The notes under the pieces were generated by a model. That model had not been told where the DNA came from. It searched no databases and was given only the letters and a program-made list of their open reading frames with translations. From NCBI GenBank assembly GCA_003523255.1, contig DPGH01000012.1, positions 50,836-114,835 on the forward strand: 64,000 nt of DNA. The letters run 5' to 3'. This DNA is from Clostridiales bacterium (GTDB lineage: Bacteria > Bacillota > Clostridia > Christensenellales > Borkfalkiaceae). A program made the translations under genes and the position numbers. Positions 40,763 to 49,698 of the stretch are shown piece by piece (position 1 is the first letter of the stretch; each line of letters starts with the position of its first letter).

Positions 40763-43183
40763 ATGATTACCGACAAAAACAGCGTTATAAAAATAAAGAC
40801 CGAAACAAACGGGTCGGCGATCGTTACAGTCGATTGCGCGAATAACGTATCGAGCGTTATATTTACGGTGCAGACTCCGGACAGCAAGTCGTTTGCGGTC
40901 GATTTAAGGGTAAACGGTAACCGTGCAAGGGGAGAGTTTGCTATTTCCGACCCCGAATTGTGGGATCCGGATTCTCCCGTTCTTTATAGTTTTTCGGCAG
41001 ATATAAAATCCGAGTGCGGAGAAGAAAAAGCGGAAGGAAAATTTGCTTTCAGGTCGATCGGCACAAACGGTAAAAACGTATGTATAAACGGCGTGCCGAT
41101 ATACGTCCGCGGATATATACGCGGCGCTACCGCGCACGAACACGCAAACGATGCGAACCTTTCTGAAATAGAGTTCTATCGCAAAAACATAACGCAGGCA
41201 AAAAAATTCGGCTTTAATACCGTACGGTTTCATTCTGCAGTGCCGAGCGAAGCTTTTTTTTCCGTTGCGGACGAACTCGGGTTGCTCGTACATATAGAAT
41301 TGCGCCCGCCGCACGATATATACAACAACCTTGAAGAAATGGTTACAACGGGCAACGCCGTCGTGCCGGAAGAATTTTTGAAAAACGTTATAAACTCAAA
41401 TTACAATCATCCGTCTTTAGCGGTGTATTGCATAGGTAACGAAATAAAAAACGCGCCCGCCGGTACCATAGAGAAGATAAAAGAAAGGATAGACGTTCTT
41501 GACGGTACGCGTTTGTTTATAGATACCTGTGCGTGGGGCGAAAACGGCAGACCGGGTATCGATATAGACGTTCAGCATTTAAGTTATTATTTCCCGTTCG
41601 GAAAGCACGGCAACATGTACGACGATACGGATAATCTCCTCGTCGTAGACCATTCCGAAAGCAGACCTATGCGTGCGGAAGGGGTTAACGCGTCAGTTTC
41701 GAGAACGCCGCATTTTTCCGTACCGCTCCTTGCGCACGAAGTATGCCATTATACCGCGCTCAGGGACTTTAAGGGGCTTAAAAACAAATTTCTCAAATGC
41801 GGCACGCCACTCCCGTGGTGGATTGACGAGGAAATCAAACTGATTGAAGAAAAGGGCTATTCGGCACGCTATGACGAAATGTATAAAGCGAGCAAAAGTT
41901 TTCAGGCGGAATGCTGGAAAACTGCTTTCGAGACAATGCGGTCGAGTAAAATTCTGGGCGGGTTTCATTTTTTGCAATTCGCCGACACCGATCGCTACGA
42001 AAATTCTAACGGGATAGTAGACTGTTTCGATGACGAAAACTACGTTACGCCGGAGTTTTTCGGTAAATTCAACGGCGAGCGCGTGCTTTTGTGCGACCTC
42101 GGGTACAGACTTTTTTACGGCGGACAAGAAATAGTTTTACCGATTAATTTTTCAAACTACGGCAAAGATTTTGAAAGCGTTGCCTCGTTTCGCTTCGAAC
42201 TCGTTCGGGAAAGCGGCGAGGTTTGCGCCTCGTGCGAGTTGCCGAACGTGGATATCAAGCGTAAGGGATTATATGAGATATGTAAGGTAAAAGCGCGTAT
42301 TCCCGCCGTATCCTCGTCGGAAAAACTGATTTTGCGCGCAAAATTAACCGTCGGCGGTAAAGTTTATTCCGAAAACGAGTGGAAGATTTGGGCGTATGAA
42401 AAAACCGAGCCTGTTTCTTACCGCGAATTCGTTTCTTACGAAAACGGTAACGTCGTAATAACGGACGAGATTGAAAAGGCGTTCGATTGTCTTGAGAAGG
42501 GCAAAAACGTTTGTCTCGTTTATCGCAGCGACTGGACGCGCCACTTGGCAAACAAAACGCAACAAAACCCTAAATATGCGTTTAGGGCGACCTGGAACCG
42601 TTTTAAACCCGTCATATGGGACAGGGGAACTAATTTCGGCGGTTTATGCAAAGCGGAACTTTTGCGAAAGTACGGCTTCGCGAGCGAAAAATATTACGAT
42701 TTTAATTACGGCGTAATTTCTGAAGACTGCGACAAAATCATTCTCGACGATTTTCCGGTCGGGGTGGAAAATATCGTTTCCGGCATAGATAAAAGCAGTC
42801 GCGATCGCTTCGACGCGTATAAAGGGAGTTTTAATTTACCCGAAATCATGGCGGACAGAACCTTGCGCGATTTCGGCTATTTATTCGCGCTTGCCGCGGG
42901 CAAGGGAAAGTTGTTGGTTTGCGGCTTAAATCTTACGGGACTTGACCGTGAAGAGCCGTCGAGCGAAAGCATGGCGCGGTTTATACTTCGCTATATAAGT
43001 AGCGCGGACTTTGCTCCTAAAACCGCGATATCGATTGCCGATTTGAAAGAGTATATGAAAAAATGCGCCGCCTCGCCCGTGAAAGAGCGGATAATGACGC
43101 AGTTTTGGGAACTTGACGACGCACCCGTCGAAAGTCCTTTGTTCTGGAAAGAATCCCGAGAGTATCTGACTGAAGAAAAATAA
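40763..43183 (+). CDS. GH2-family glycoside hydrolase
   Basis: An 806-residue cytoplasmic protein. The GH2 Ig-like domain starts near residue 20, with W-D-P-D-S-P-V-L-Y-S near 71 and F-R-S-I-G near 96. It leads into the TIM barrel (I-x-G-V-P-I-Y-V-R-G near 107, F-N-T-V-R near 151). The acid/base is Glu227 in G-N-E; Glu326 in A-H-E is a nucleophile candidate at the usual distance. The usual N-terminal jelly-roll domain is largely missing, while a long C-terminal region (from about 440) carries beta domains and a beta-galactosidase-trimerisation-like segment. Beta-galactosidase, beta-glucuronidase or beta-mannosidase activity cannot be told apart. Last gene of the operon. Confidence 0.85.
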   Translation: MITDKNSVIKIKTETNGSAIVTVDCANNVSSVIFTVQTPDSKSFAVDLRVNGNRARGEFAISDPELWDPDSPVLYSFSADIKSECGEEKAEGKFAFRSIGTNGKNVCINGVPIYVRGYIRGATAHEHANDANLSEIEFYRKNITQAKKFGFNTVRFHSAVPSEAFFSVADELGLLVHIELRPPHDIYNNLEEMVTTGNAVVPEEFLKNVINSNYNHPSLAVYCIGNEIKNAPAGTIEKIKERIDVLDGTRLFIDTCAWGENGRPGIDIDVQHLSYYFPFGKHGNMYDDTDNLLVVDHSESRPMRAEGVNASVSRTPHFSVPLLAHEVCHYTALRDFKGLKNKFLKCGTPLPWWIDEEIKLIEEKGYSARYDEMYKASKSFQAECWKTAFETMRSSKILGGFHFLQFADTDRYENSNGIVDCFDDENYVTPEFFGKFNGERVLLCDLGYRLFYGGQEIVLPINFSNYGKDFESVASFRFELVRESGEVCASCELPNVDIKRKGLYEICKVKARIPAVSSSEKLILRAKLTVGGKVYSENEWKIWAYEKTEPVSYREFVSYENGNVVITDEIEKAFDCLEKGKNVCLVYRSDWTRHLANKTQQNPKYAFRATWNRFKPVIWDRGTNFGGLCKAELLRKYGFASEKYYDFNYGVISEDCDKIILDDFPVGVENIVSGIDKSSRDRFDAYKGSFNLPEIMADRTLRDFGYLFALAAGKGKLLVCGLNLTGLDREEPSSESMARFILRYISSADFAPKTAISIADLKEYMKKCAASPVKERIMTQFWELDDAPVESPLFWKESREYLTEEK

Positions 43184-43219
43184 AAAAACGCGGCTCGTTC
43201 TATAGCGAGCCGCGTTTTT
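43184..43219. terminator. Strong terminator of the GH36-GH2 operon
   Basis: AAAAACGCGGCTCG (43184-43197) pairs perfectly with CGAGCCGCGTTTTT (43206-43219), loop of 8. A-tract and T-tract make it bidirectional; it also serves the convergent araC gene. Confidence 0.9.
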
Positions 43220-43291
43220 GTTATTAAATTCGGAATATGCTTTAAAAACTTAACCTTGGGACTACGGGCGTTTTTTTTGCCGCTTGTAGGT

Positions 43292-44104
43292 TTATTTTGT
43301 TTGGTCCTGATGTACTATCGGTCTGTCTTGTAACGGGTATATTCCTAAAATCGCTTTATATTGCCTGTAAAACGTCGTGTAATTTACGTAAGAACATTTT
43401 TCGGCGGTTTTCGCCACGGGTACGCCGCTCATTATAAGCGACTGCGCGTACATAATTTTTTTCTTGTTAATGTACTGCTTGCACGAAATATTAAGTTCTT
43501 TTTGAAATTCGCGGTCAACCGACGATCTGCTTATAAAAAACCTGTCTGCCAAAACCTGTGCGGAAATAGCTTCTTCTATATGCTCGTCTATATACTCTAT
43601 CATTCTGTCTATGGACGAGGGTTCTAAAATAAATTCTTTCGATTTAGGCAGATATTTCATGTCGGTTATCATCGAATGCAAAGTGATTTGTTTTAATTGT
43701 TCAAAGTCATCTTTTTCATACACGTCCCGAGCATTCGTAAGATTTTCGAATAAATTTTTTATTATCGAAGTTTTTCCGATGTGGTAAACGGGGTCGGCGG
43801 TTTCCAAAAACGCGATTTCGTCCGCGTCGAGGTTGTTTTTTTTGAAATTGAAAACATAACGCTCGTACGGAACGGTGGAAATCAGACAAAGTTTGTGCCG
43901 TTGCGTCGGACGTATTACCAAAAGATCGTCTTTTTTAAGAGAGTAGATTTTGTCGTCAATGGTAAAATCGGCGTTTCCGCTTAGAAAAAACAAAAATTCG
44001 TAGTCGTTGTGAATGTGAAAAAAGAATTCTTCGTTCCAGGGTTTGCGGTCGTAAATATGCGCAAAACGTAATGATTCTTTATGATTAACGGGCGTAACCT
44101 GCAT
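43292..44104 (-). CDS. AraC-family transcriptional regulator
   Basis: A 270-residue regulator with an N-terminal cupin sensor (F-H-I-H-N-D-Y-E-F near residue 29, V-I-R-P-T-Q-R-H near 63) and a C-terminal double helix-turn-helix (L-A-D-R-F-F-I-S-R-S-S-V-D-R-E-F near 187). Its start is preceded by AAGGAA. It is divergent from the 44.3-63.6 kb surface-glycan operon and convergent with the GH36-GH2 operon, so it probably controls the former, possibly both, in response to an imported sugar. Confidence 0.9.
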   Translation of the reverse strand: MQVTPVNHKESLRFAHIYDRKPWNEEFFFHIHNDYEFLFFLSGNADFTIDDKIYSLKKDDLLVIRPTQRHKLCLISTVPYERYVFNFKKNNLDADEIAFLETADPVYHIGKTSIIKNLFENLTNARDVYEKDDFEQLKQITLHSMITDMKYLPKSKEFILEPSSIDRMIEYIDEHIEEAISAQVLADRFFISRSSVDREFQKELNISCKQYINKKKIMYAQSLIMSGVPVAKTAEKCSYVNYTTFYRQYKAILGIYPLQDRPIVHQDQTK

Positions 44105-44136
44105 AATTTTATTCCTTAGTATATTATTTTTTTATT

Positions 44137-44165
44137 ATTATAAAACAGTTTTGCGAAAAATGCAA
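44137..44165 (-). promoter_or_regulatory. Promoter of the araC gene at 43292-44104
   Basis: TTGCAT (44160-44165), 17-base spacer, TATAAT (44137-44142), about 33 bases before the start codon. Confidence 0.65.
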
Positions 44166-44187
44166 TAAAAAACGAATAAAATTGCTA

Positions 44188-44216
44188 TTGACATTTAATA
44201 CTTCGTATGGCAAAAT
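44188..44216 (+). promoter_or_regulatory. Promoter of the surface-glycan operon
   Basis: TTGACA (44188-44193), 17-base spacer, CAAAAT (44211-44216). The poor -10 next to a perfect -35 fits a regulated promoter. The leader to 44341 is about 120 bases. Confidence 0.6.
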
Positions 44217-44340
44217 TTAAGTACACGATATAGAATTATGCCCAAAACTGCGTAACTCGGCATTTTCAAACGGAAAAAAGCAGGTTTTTAGCGGATTAAG
44301 GATAATTCTTAAAACGGTAAATTTAATGTTGGAGGGGGAA

Positions 44341-44538
44341 ATGCAGAAAAAACTTTTAGTTGTGTTTTTTGTAGTTTTGATGGCGTTAGGTACCGTGTTC
44401 GGAGCGGTTGCGTGTCAGAAGGATCCCGAGGAGCCGGATAAAGACGGTTCCGGAGGCGATACGGAAGTTGTAACGCCCGAAAAACCGGACTCGGATGAAA
44501 ACGGAGGGGACTGGACGATAGTCGTTCCGTTTGCTTAA
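44341..44538 (+). CDS. Small lipoprotein (65 residues)
   Basis: A 65-residue predicted lipoprotein: basic M-Q-K-K start, hydrophobic segment (5-21) and lipobox A-V-A-C at Cys25. The mature 41 residues are short, acidic and rich in Asp, Gly, Glu and Pro, ending in a hydrophobic V-V-P-F-A. No known domain. GGAGGGGG lies directly before the ATG, an unusually strong ribosome site. As first gene of the surface-glycan operon it may be a small accessory of the surface complex; its role is unknown. Confidence 0.7.
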   Translation: MQKKLLVVFFVVLMALGTVFGAVACQKDPEEPDKDGSGGDTEVVTPEKPDSDENGGDWTIVVPFA

Positions 44539-44567
44539 AAAGAAAAAATATTAAAAGAGGTGGAAAT

Positions 44568-44753
44568 ATGAAACTAAAAAACGGCATTTGTAAACCGAAC
44601 GTTTTCGAACGCTTTAACGACGGGCGCAAAGAATATTCGGTAGCAAAAATCGAAATCGTAACAATCGACCACGACGTATTGACGACGAGCGGCGGCGAAA
44701 ACGGTTACGGTGTAAAATGGACTTGGAATATAGATGATTTATGGGGGAAATAA
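44568..44753 (+). CDS. Hypothetical small protein (61 residues)
   Basis: I do not recognise this protein. It is 61 residues, soluble, without signal peptide or membrane segment, and has a tryptophan-rich end (W-T-W near residue 51, L-W-G-K at the C-terminus). AGAGGTGG precedes the ATG. It ends 3 bases before the large surface protein gene, whose ribosome site (GGGGGAAA) is inside its last codons, so the two are translationally coupled. Position suggests a function tied to that surface protein. Confidence 0.65.
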   Translation: MKLKNGICKPNVFERFNDGRKEYSVAKIEIVTIDHDVLTTSGGENGYGVKWTWNIDDLWGK

Positions 44754-44756
44754 GTT

Positions 44757-47700
44757 ATGAGAATCGCAAAAACAAATCGTAAAATCATATGCGCATTACT
44801 TGCGGCGGTTATGTGTTTGTGTATAGCCGCATTCGGTTTTTCTTTTAATAAAGCGAACGCCGAAGCAGAAACGACTATAACCGCTGAGCAATTTAAACTG
44901 AAAGGCACGTCGGTTCGTTACGTAGACGATACGTACAGCGCAGGCGTAAAATTTCACGTTTTACTTGACGAAACGGTATATTCGGGACTTTCGAACGCCG
45001 CTAAAACGGGTGTGAAGTTATGTCCGACTTTGCTTTTGGGCGATGAAGATATAAAAACTTCCGATAATGCAAACATTATAGACAGAGAAGCGAAAACGAG
45101 CGGTTGGTTTGACAGCGTTACAGATACGGGTATGAAAGAACTCGTAGTTTACGTTTACGATATAGACGCTAAATATTACGGAACGGACATAGCGGTTGTC
45201 GGTTACATTGCTGACGGCGAGCTTACCGCTTATACGGAGATAAAGACGGCTTCGCTTGCTTCCGTTGCGCAGAAAGCGGCTGAAAACGAATCGGACGATA
45301 CCAAAAAGGAACAACTTAAAGGTTATTATACTTTTATTTTAAACGTTTACAATTCGGATAAAACGCTTAAAGAAACGAGTTCGGTAGAATACGGCGCAAA
45401 ATTAACCGCCCCGGAGGACGACGTCTGCGGTTGGTATAATAAAGGCGAAACCGCTAAATGGAATTTTGAAACAGACACCGTAAAGGGTAACGTTTCACTC
45501 TACGCCAAAGCGCACGGCACCGAATTTACTTATACCGCTAACGAAGACGGCACAACGCATACTAAAACTCATAAATGCTGCGGTGCGGTAGCCGAAGCGG
45601 CTGAGGCGCACGATTTTGTGTGGGATAAATCCGACTCGGCACAAGACGTTCAACGTTGCTCTTTGTGCGGCGCAACTGGTAAAACTTTCGTAAAGACCGT
45701 AACGGCTGTAAATCAAGAACTTGTTTTGACTAACGCTACTTCGTCAGTTAGTCTTTCCGGAATAACCGAGGGATATACTGTTAAATCTATAACTTTAGTT
45801 GACGACGAAAGCGTTAATCTCGGTACGGATATCTCTGCAATCGATTTTACGGGAATAGTTAAACACGGCGAGAGAACTTTGAAAATCGTCGTAACCGCAG
45901 ACGGTGTCGACCACGACATTACCGTTCCCGTTCTACTTGTTACCGAACAGATTTCTACGTTCGACCGCCTTGTAGAACTCGTTCAGATAAAAGACGCGAA
46001 ATGCGGAAAATTCCAAGAAGGTAAGTATTTCACTCTTGCAGGCGATATAACCCTTACTGAAGGAACGAATTATAATGCCAACGGCACGGGTAATAATAAC
46101 GGGTTCGCGACTGCGGGTACCGGTAACGGCTTTGCAGGCACGTTAGACGGTAAAAATCACTCGATTATCGGCGGAATTATGTCCGGCGGCGGATTGTTCG
46201 GGGCGTTAGAAAGCGCAACCGTAAAAAATATCCACTTTAAAGACGTACAGCCGCAAACCGGCACGACGAGATCGGTAATCACCGGCTCTATGTTTAACTC
46301 TTTGCTTGATAACGTTACCGTAACCGTAAAAGGAGCCGGAGTTCTTTCTCAGTCGGCAAACGGCATTATATCGTCTAACAGAATTATAAATATTACTCTT
46401 AAAGACGTAACGGTAAACGCGCAGGATTGTTCTTTTACCTCCGTATTCGGTTCCGGTTGGGCAAATCATACTGCCAAAATTACGTGTACTAACGTGAATA
46501 TTAACGTTAAAAGCGTTGATTGTCTTGCTTCCCACAGCGGAGACGGTACAAAATTAGAGATCGGCTCGGTGGCGGGCATTACCGGCACTATGCAGGCAAG
46601 CGTTACTCCGGAAGAAAAAATCTCGCTTATAAAAAATACGTTTACCCTTACTCTCGGTGAAAAGTTTGCCGAGGCTACCGCAATTGAATCTGCAACTTAC
46701 AACGGAGCCGCTCTTTCGACCGAAGGTTGGACGATTGCAGAAGGAATTTTAAGCGGAAACACCGAGGCGTTAAATCTTACCGAAGTGGGTAGCGTATCCT
46801 TCGTTATTGTAATAACAAGCAAAGGTTTTACATATACGCTTACCGTAAACGTTGGCGTAGAAAGCGGGTATGAAAAGGTTGCTCTCACCGACAGTACGGA
46901 CTTTGTCCTTGCCAGAGAGGGTGTTGAAAACACTTTGCTTACCGTTGACCTCGGTGCAGACTATGCTGGTTATAATATAACCGCTGCAATATTAGGTATT
47001 ACAAAACTCACCGTAGAAGAAGGCAAAATCGTTGTAAATGACACGCTTAAAGGTGTAAAAGCAGGTGCTGGCACGCTTACCGTTTTGGCAGATAACGGCG
47101 TAAACTATTACGAAATTACTATTCCCGCGGTACTTGTTACCGAAGAGATTTCTACGTTTGACCGTCTTGTAGAACTCGTTCAGATTAAAGTTGCGGCTTG
47201 CGGGAAATATCAAGAAGGTAAGTATTTCACTCTTGCGGGCGATATTACTCTCGAAAATAACACGCTGTATAATCAGCAACCTGCCAGTTCGTCCGGCTAT
47301 GCCACCACTGGTTTAGGAAACGGCTTCGCGGGTACGTTAGACGGCAGAAATCACTCCATAGTCGGCGGTAAAATGGCTGCCGGCGGATTGTTCGGTTCTT
47401 TGCAGAATGCAACCGTAAAAGACATTAACTTTACAAACGTTCAGGCTGCAAACGGCTCGCCTATGTCAGTACTGACAGGCGGAATGTACAGCACTGTTAT
47501 TGAAAACGTTACCATAACCGTAAAAGGCAACGTTGACGTTAAAGGGTGGAATGCCGATACGTTAGAAAACGTCGGAATAATTTCTTCTTGTCGCAATGAC
47601 AACGTTACGCTTAAAAAAGTAACGGTAAACGCTACCGGATGCTCGTTTGAATCTGTATTCGGATCGGGATTCGGTAATCACAAGAAAGCAACTTATAATT

Positions 47701-47828
47701 GCGAAGACGTTGTGATAAACGTTAAGTCGGTGCAGTATCTCGGGCACTATAACAGCGGGCAAGCAACTTTGGCAATCGGCGCGGTTGAAGGTATTACCGT
47801 AAATCAAGAAGCAACAGCCGAGGCGTAA
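44757..47828 (+). CDS. Large secreted surface protein with tandem Ig-like plus beta-helix modules
   Basis: A 1023-residue secreted protein. A signal peptide (hydrophobic 11-28, likely cleavage after A-N-A near 35) precedes a beta-rich N-domain (to about 190), a List-Bact-type Y-x-A repeat region (Y-G-A-K-L near 213) and a Cys/His-rich zinc-ribbon-like segment (about 268-305). Two copies of a module follow: an Ig-like domain ending P-V/A-L-L/V-V-T-E, then I-S-T-F-D-R-L-V-E-L-V-Q-I-K (starting at residues 399 and 798) and a GLUG-like beta-helix with G-N-G-F-A-G-T-L-D-G. No LPXTG motif or C-terminal anchor is visible. Probably binds a polysaccharide or the cell surface; no catalytic motif seen. 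Confidence 0.8.
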   Translation: MRIAKTNRKIICALLAAVMCLCIAAFGFSFNKANAEAETTITAEQFKLKGTSVRYVDDTYSAGVKFHVLLDETVYSGLSNAAKTGVKLCPTLLLGDEDIKTSDNANIIDREAKTSGWFDSVTDTGMKELVVYVYDIDAKYYGTDIAVVGYIADGELTAYTEIKTASLASVAQKAAENESDDTKKEQLKGYYTFILNVYNSDKTLKETSSVEYGAKLTAPEDDVCGWYNKGETAKWNFETDTVKGNVSLYAKAHGTEFTYTANEDGTTHTKTHKCCGAVAEAAEAHDFVWDKSDSAQDVQRCSLCGATGKTFVKTVTAVNQELVLTNATSSVSLSGITEGYTVKSITLVDDESVNLGTDISAIDFTGIVKHGERTLKIVVTADGVDHDITVPVLLVTEQISTFDRLVELVQIKDAKCGKFQEGKYFTLAGDITLTEGTNYNANGTGNNNGFATAGTGNGFAGTLDGKNHSIIGGIMSGGGLFGALESATVKNIHFKDVQPQTGTTRSVITGSMFNSLLDNVTVTVKGAGVLSQSANGIISSNRIINITLKDVTVNAQDCSFTSVFGSGWANHTAKITCTNVNINVKSVDCLASHSGDGTKLEIGSVAGITGTMQASVTPEEKISLIKNTFTLTLGEKFAEATAIESATYNGAALSTEGWTIAEGILSGNTEALNLTEVGSVSFVIVITSKGFTYTLTVNVGVESGYEKVALTDSTDFVLAREGVENTLLTVDLGADYAGYNITAAILGITKLTVEEGKIVVNDTLKGVKAGAGTLTVLADNGVNYYEITIPAVLVTEEISTFDRLVELVQIKVAACGKYQEGKYFTLAGDITLENNTLYNQQPASSSGYATTGLGNGFAGTLDGRNHSIVGGKMAAGGLFGSLQNATVKDINFTNVQAANGSPMSVLTGGMYSTVIENVTITVKGNVDVKGWNADTLENVGIISSCRNDNVTLKKVTVNATGCSFESVFGSGFGNHKKATYNCEDVVINVKSVQYLGHYNSGQATLAIGAVEGITVNQEATAEA

Positions 47829-47847
47829 AATCAAAACCAAACGCTTT

Positions 47848-47898
47848 GAAATGCACCGTGAAAGCGGGGCCTCCCCAAAACTTTCAAAGGTGCATTTC
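47848..47898 (+). promoter_or_regulatory. Large nested intercistronic hairpin before the binding-protein gene
   Basis: GAAATGCACC (47848-47857) pairs with GGTGCATTTC (47889-47898). Inside are GAAAG / CTTTC and GGGG / CCCC stems. No T-tract follows. Such hairpins ahead of binding-protein genes often protect the downstream message from decay or set relative expression. Confidence 0.7.
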
Positions 47899-47952
47899 CG
47901 GGCGTGAAGGCTTAAAAAACGAAAAAATTTTAACTTACAAAGAGGTGTGGCA

Positions 47953-49677
47953 ATGAAAAACAAAACGAGAATTATTTCTACGATTCTGGCGTGCGTTATG
48001 TCGCTTTGTCTTATCGGATGCGGCAATGGCGGCGGCGGAGGAGAAGACAACAAAAGCAAAACGCAGGTCAACCTTTGGCAGTATATAGGCTGTTCGGGAG
48101 AAGAATGGATGAAAGAAGCCATTGACCGCTTCGAAGAGGCTAATAAAGACGTGGTTTACGAGGACGGTAAAAAAGGCGTTCATATCAACAGAACCTATGA
48201 TAAAACGCCTAAACTAAACGATCTCACTTACGACGTCTATCTTCTCGAAAGCGTAGCGGACATTTATTCGCTCTCCGCACAAGGCAAATTGCTCGATATA
48301 ACTGACCTTTACAAAGGCACTAACGGCTACGAAGCCGTAGAGGGTAAAATAAAAACCGAAATGCTTGACGGCTTAAAAGGTGTGAACTCCGAGGGAGAAG
48401 AGGGTTATTACGCTCTCCCGTGGTATGAATGGTACCCCGGCATTTCTTACGACGTAGATTATTTCGATAAAGAAGATTTGTATTTTGCAGCCTCTAAAGA
48501 CGGGGCTATGGTATACTCTACCGACTACGGCACGGCTTACCTTATCGGTTCCGATGCAACCAAATCTCCGGGTCCGGACGGCGTATCCGGCACGTACGAC
48601 GACGGTTTGCCCTCTTCGGTAGAAGAGTTCCTTCAACTTTGTTACATTATCAAAAACGAAAAGAAGTTTGACCCGATAGTTATAGGCGGCGGTGTAAAAG
48701 ATTATTCTTTCTATCTTGTAGAGGCTATGTGGGCTTCGCTTTCCGGTAGCGACGAAATTCAGACGATTTACAGCATGGATTCTCACGGAAAAGAAATCGA
48801 AGTAGTCAAACGCGACGATAGCGGAAACTTTGTTTTTAAAAACGAAAGTCTTTATCCTAACGCTAAAAACGCAAAAGTAAAAGAGATAAAAGTTCCCGAA
48901 ACAGAAAAAATCGTTATTACGAGTGCGAACGCAAATCGCATTTACGATATGGTTACGCGTTACTACGCGCTTTCTGCGCTCGAGGTGCTTTGTCGTGAAA
49001 AATGGTATAACGACAGCGTTTATAAAAACACTTCTTATTTGAATACCCAGACGCAACAAAGTTTTTATTTCGGTTCTACTGGCACCACCGCGGCTATGCT
49101 TTACGACGCGTCGTTCTGGTATTCAGAAGCGGTGCGCGCAGGTACGGTTTCCAAATATCAAAAATTGCACCGCGGAGAAGCCGAGCGTAAGGTAAGTTTT
49201 ATGGCTATGCCTACGCAATTCAGCGGTTCCGTGGCGGAAAATCAAGGCAAAAAGAACACCCTTCTCGACGTAGGAAACTCGTTGCTTTTCATTAGCAGCA
49301 AAATTACATCGGAAGGCGTGCGTAAAGCGTCCAAAGATTTTCTCGCGTTCCTTTTCAGCGACGCCGAATTGAAAGCGTTTACCGAAAAAGAGGGTTTACT
49401 TATACCGATAAAAGAAGAACTTAATTATTACGACACAACCAAACTTTTCGGACTCGGCGATTATTACAGCCGTATGGACGAAATTCGTACCGCTTCGGAT
49501 ATAGTTTATTATTCTACGACCAGCGATATCGTTCGCGGGCATAAAGTAGACTTCAATCTGTTGTGGTCGGGTCCCATAAACATGCCCGAAATAAACGGCG
49601 CGCCGCAGTATTATATGGTTGCGATAAATTCTTACGACGCTACCGCTGCCGATATATTTACAAAAACCAGAAAATAA
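47953..49677 (+). CDS. ABC transporter substrate-binding lipoprotein (family 1 type)
   Basis: A 574-residue extracellular solute-binding protein. The lipoprotein signal has lipobox L-I-G-C at Cys23, followed by a flexible Gly-rich linker. The mature part has the carbohydrate-binding fold signature N-L-W-Q-Y near residue 41, the D-V-Y-L-L-E-S-V-A-D strand near 97 and Y-Y-A-L-P-W-Y near 155, where typical members have [YF]-x-x-P. At 574 residues it is longer than maltose-type binders (about 420), suggesting an oligosaccharide ligand. An upstream GTG is in frame, but AGAGG favours the ATG. It heads the importer genes. Confidence 0.88.
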   Translation: MKNKTRIISTILACVMSLCLIGCGNGGGGGEDNKSKTQVNLWQYIGCSGEEWMKEAIDRFEEANKDVVYEDGKKGVHINRTYDKTPKLNDLTYDVYLLESVADIYSLSAQGKLLDITDLYKGTNGYEAVEGKIKTEMLDGLKGVNSEGEEGYYALPWYEWYPGISYDVDYFDKEDLYFAASKDGAMVYSTDYGTAYLIGSDATKSPGPDGVSGTYDDGLPSSVEEFLQLCYIIKNEKKFDPIVIGGGVKDYSFYLVEAMWASLSGSDEIQTIYSMDSHGKEIEVVKRDDSGNFVFKNESLYPNAKNAKVKEIKVPETEKIVITSANANRIYDMVTRYYALSALEVLCREKWYNDSVYKNTSYLNTQTQQSFYFGSTGTTAAMLYDASFWYSEAVRAGTVSKYQKLHRGEAERKVSFMAMPTQFSGSVAENQGKKNTLLDVGNSLLFISSKITSEGVRKASKDFLAFLFSDAELKAFTEKEGLLIPIKEELNYYDTTKLFGLGDYYSRMDEIRTASDIVYYSTTSDIVRGHKVDFNLLWSGPINMPEINGAPQYYMVAINSYDATAADIFTKTRK

Positions 49678-49698
49678 TTTCGCTCATAAGGGGCAACT

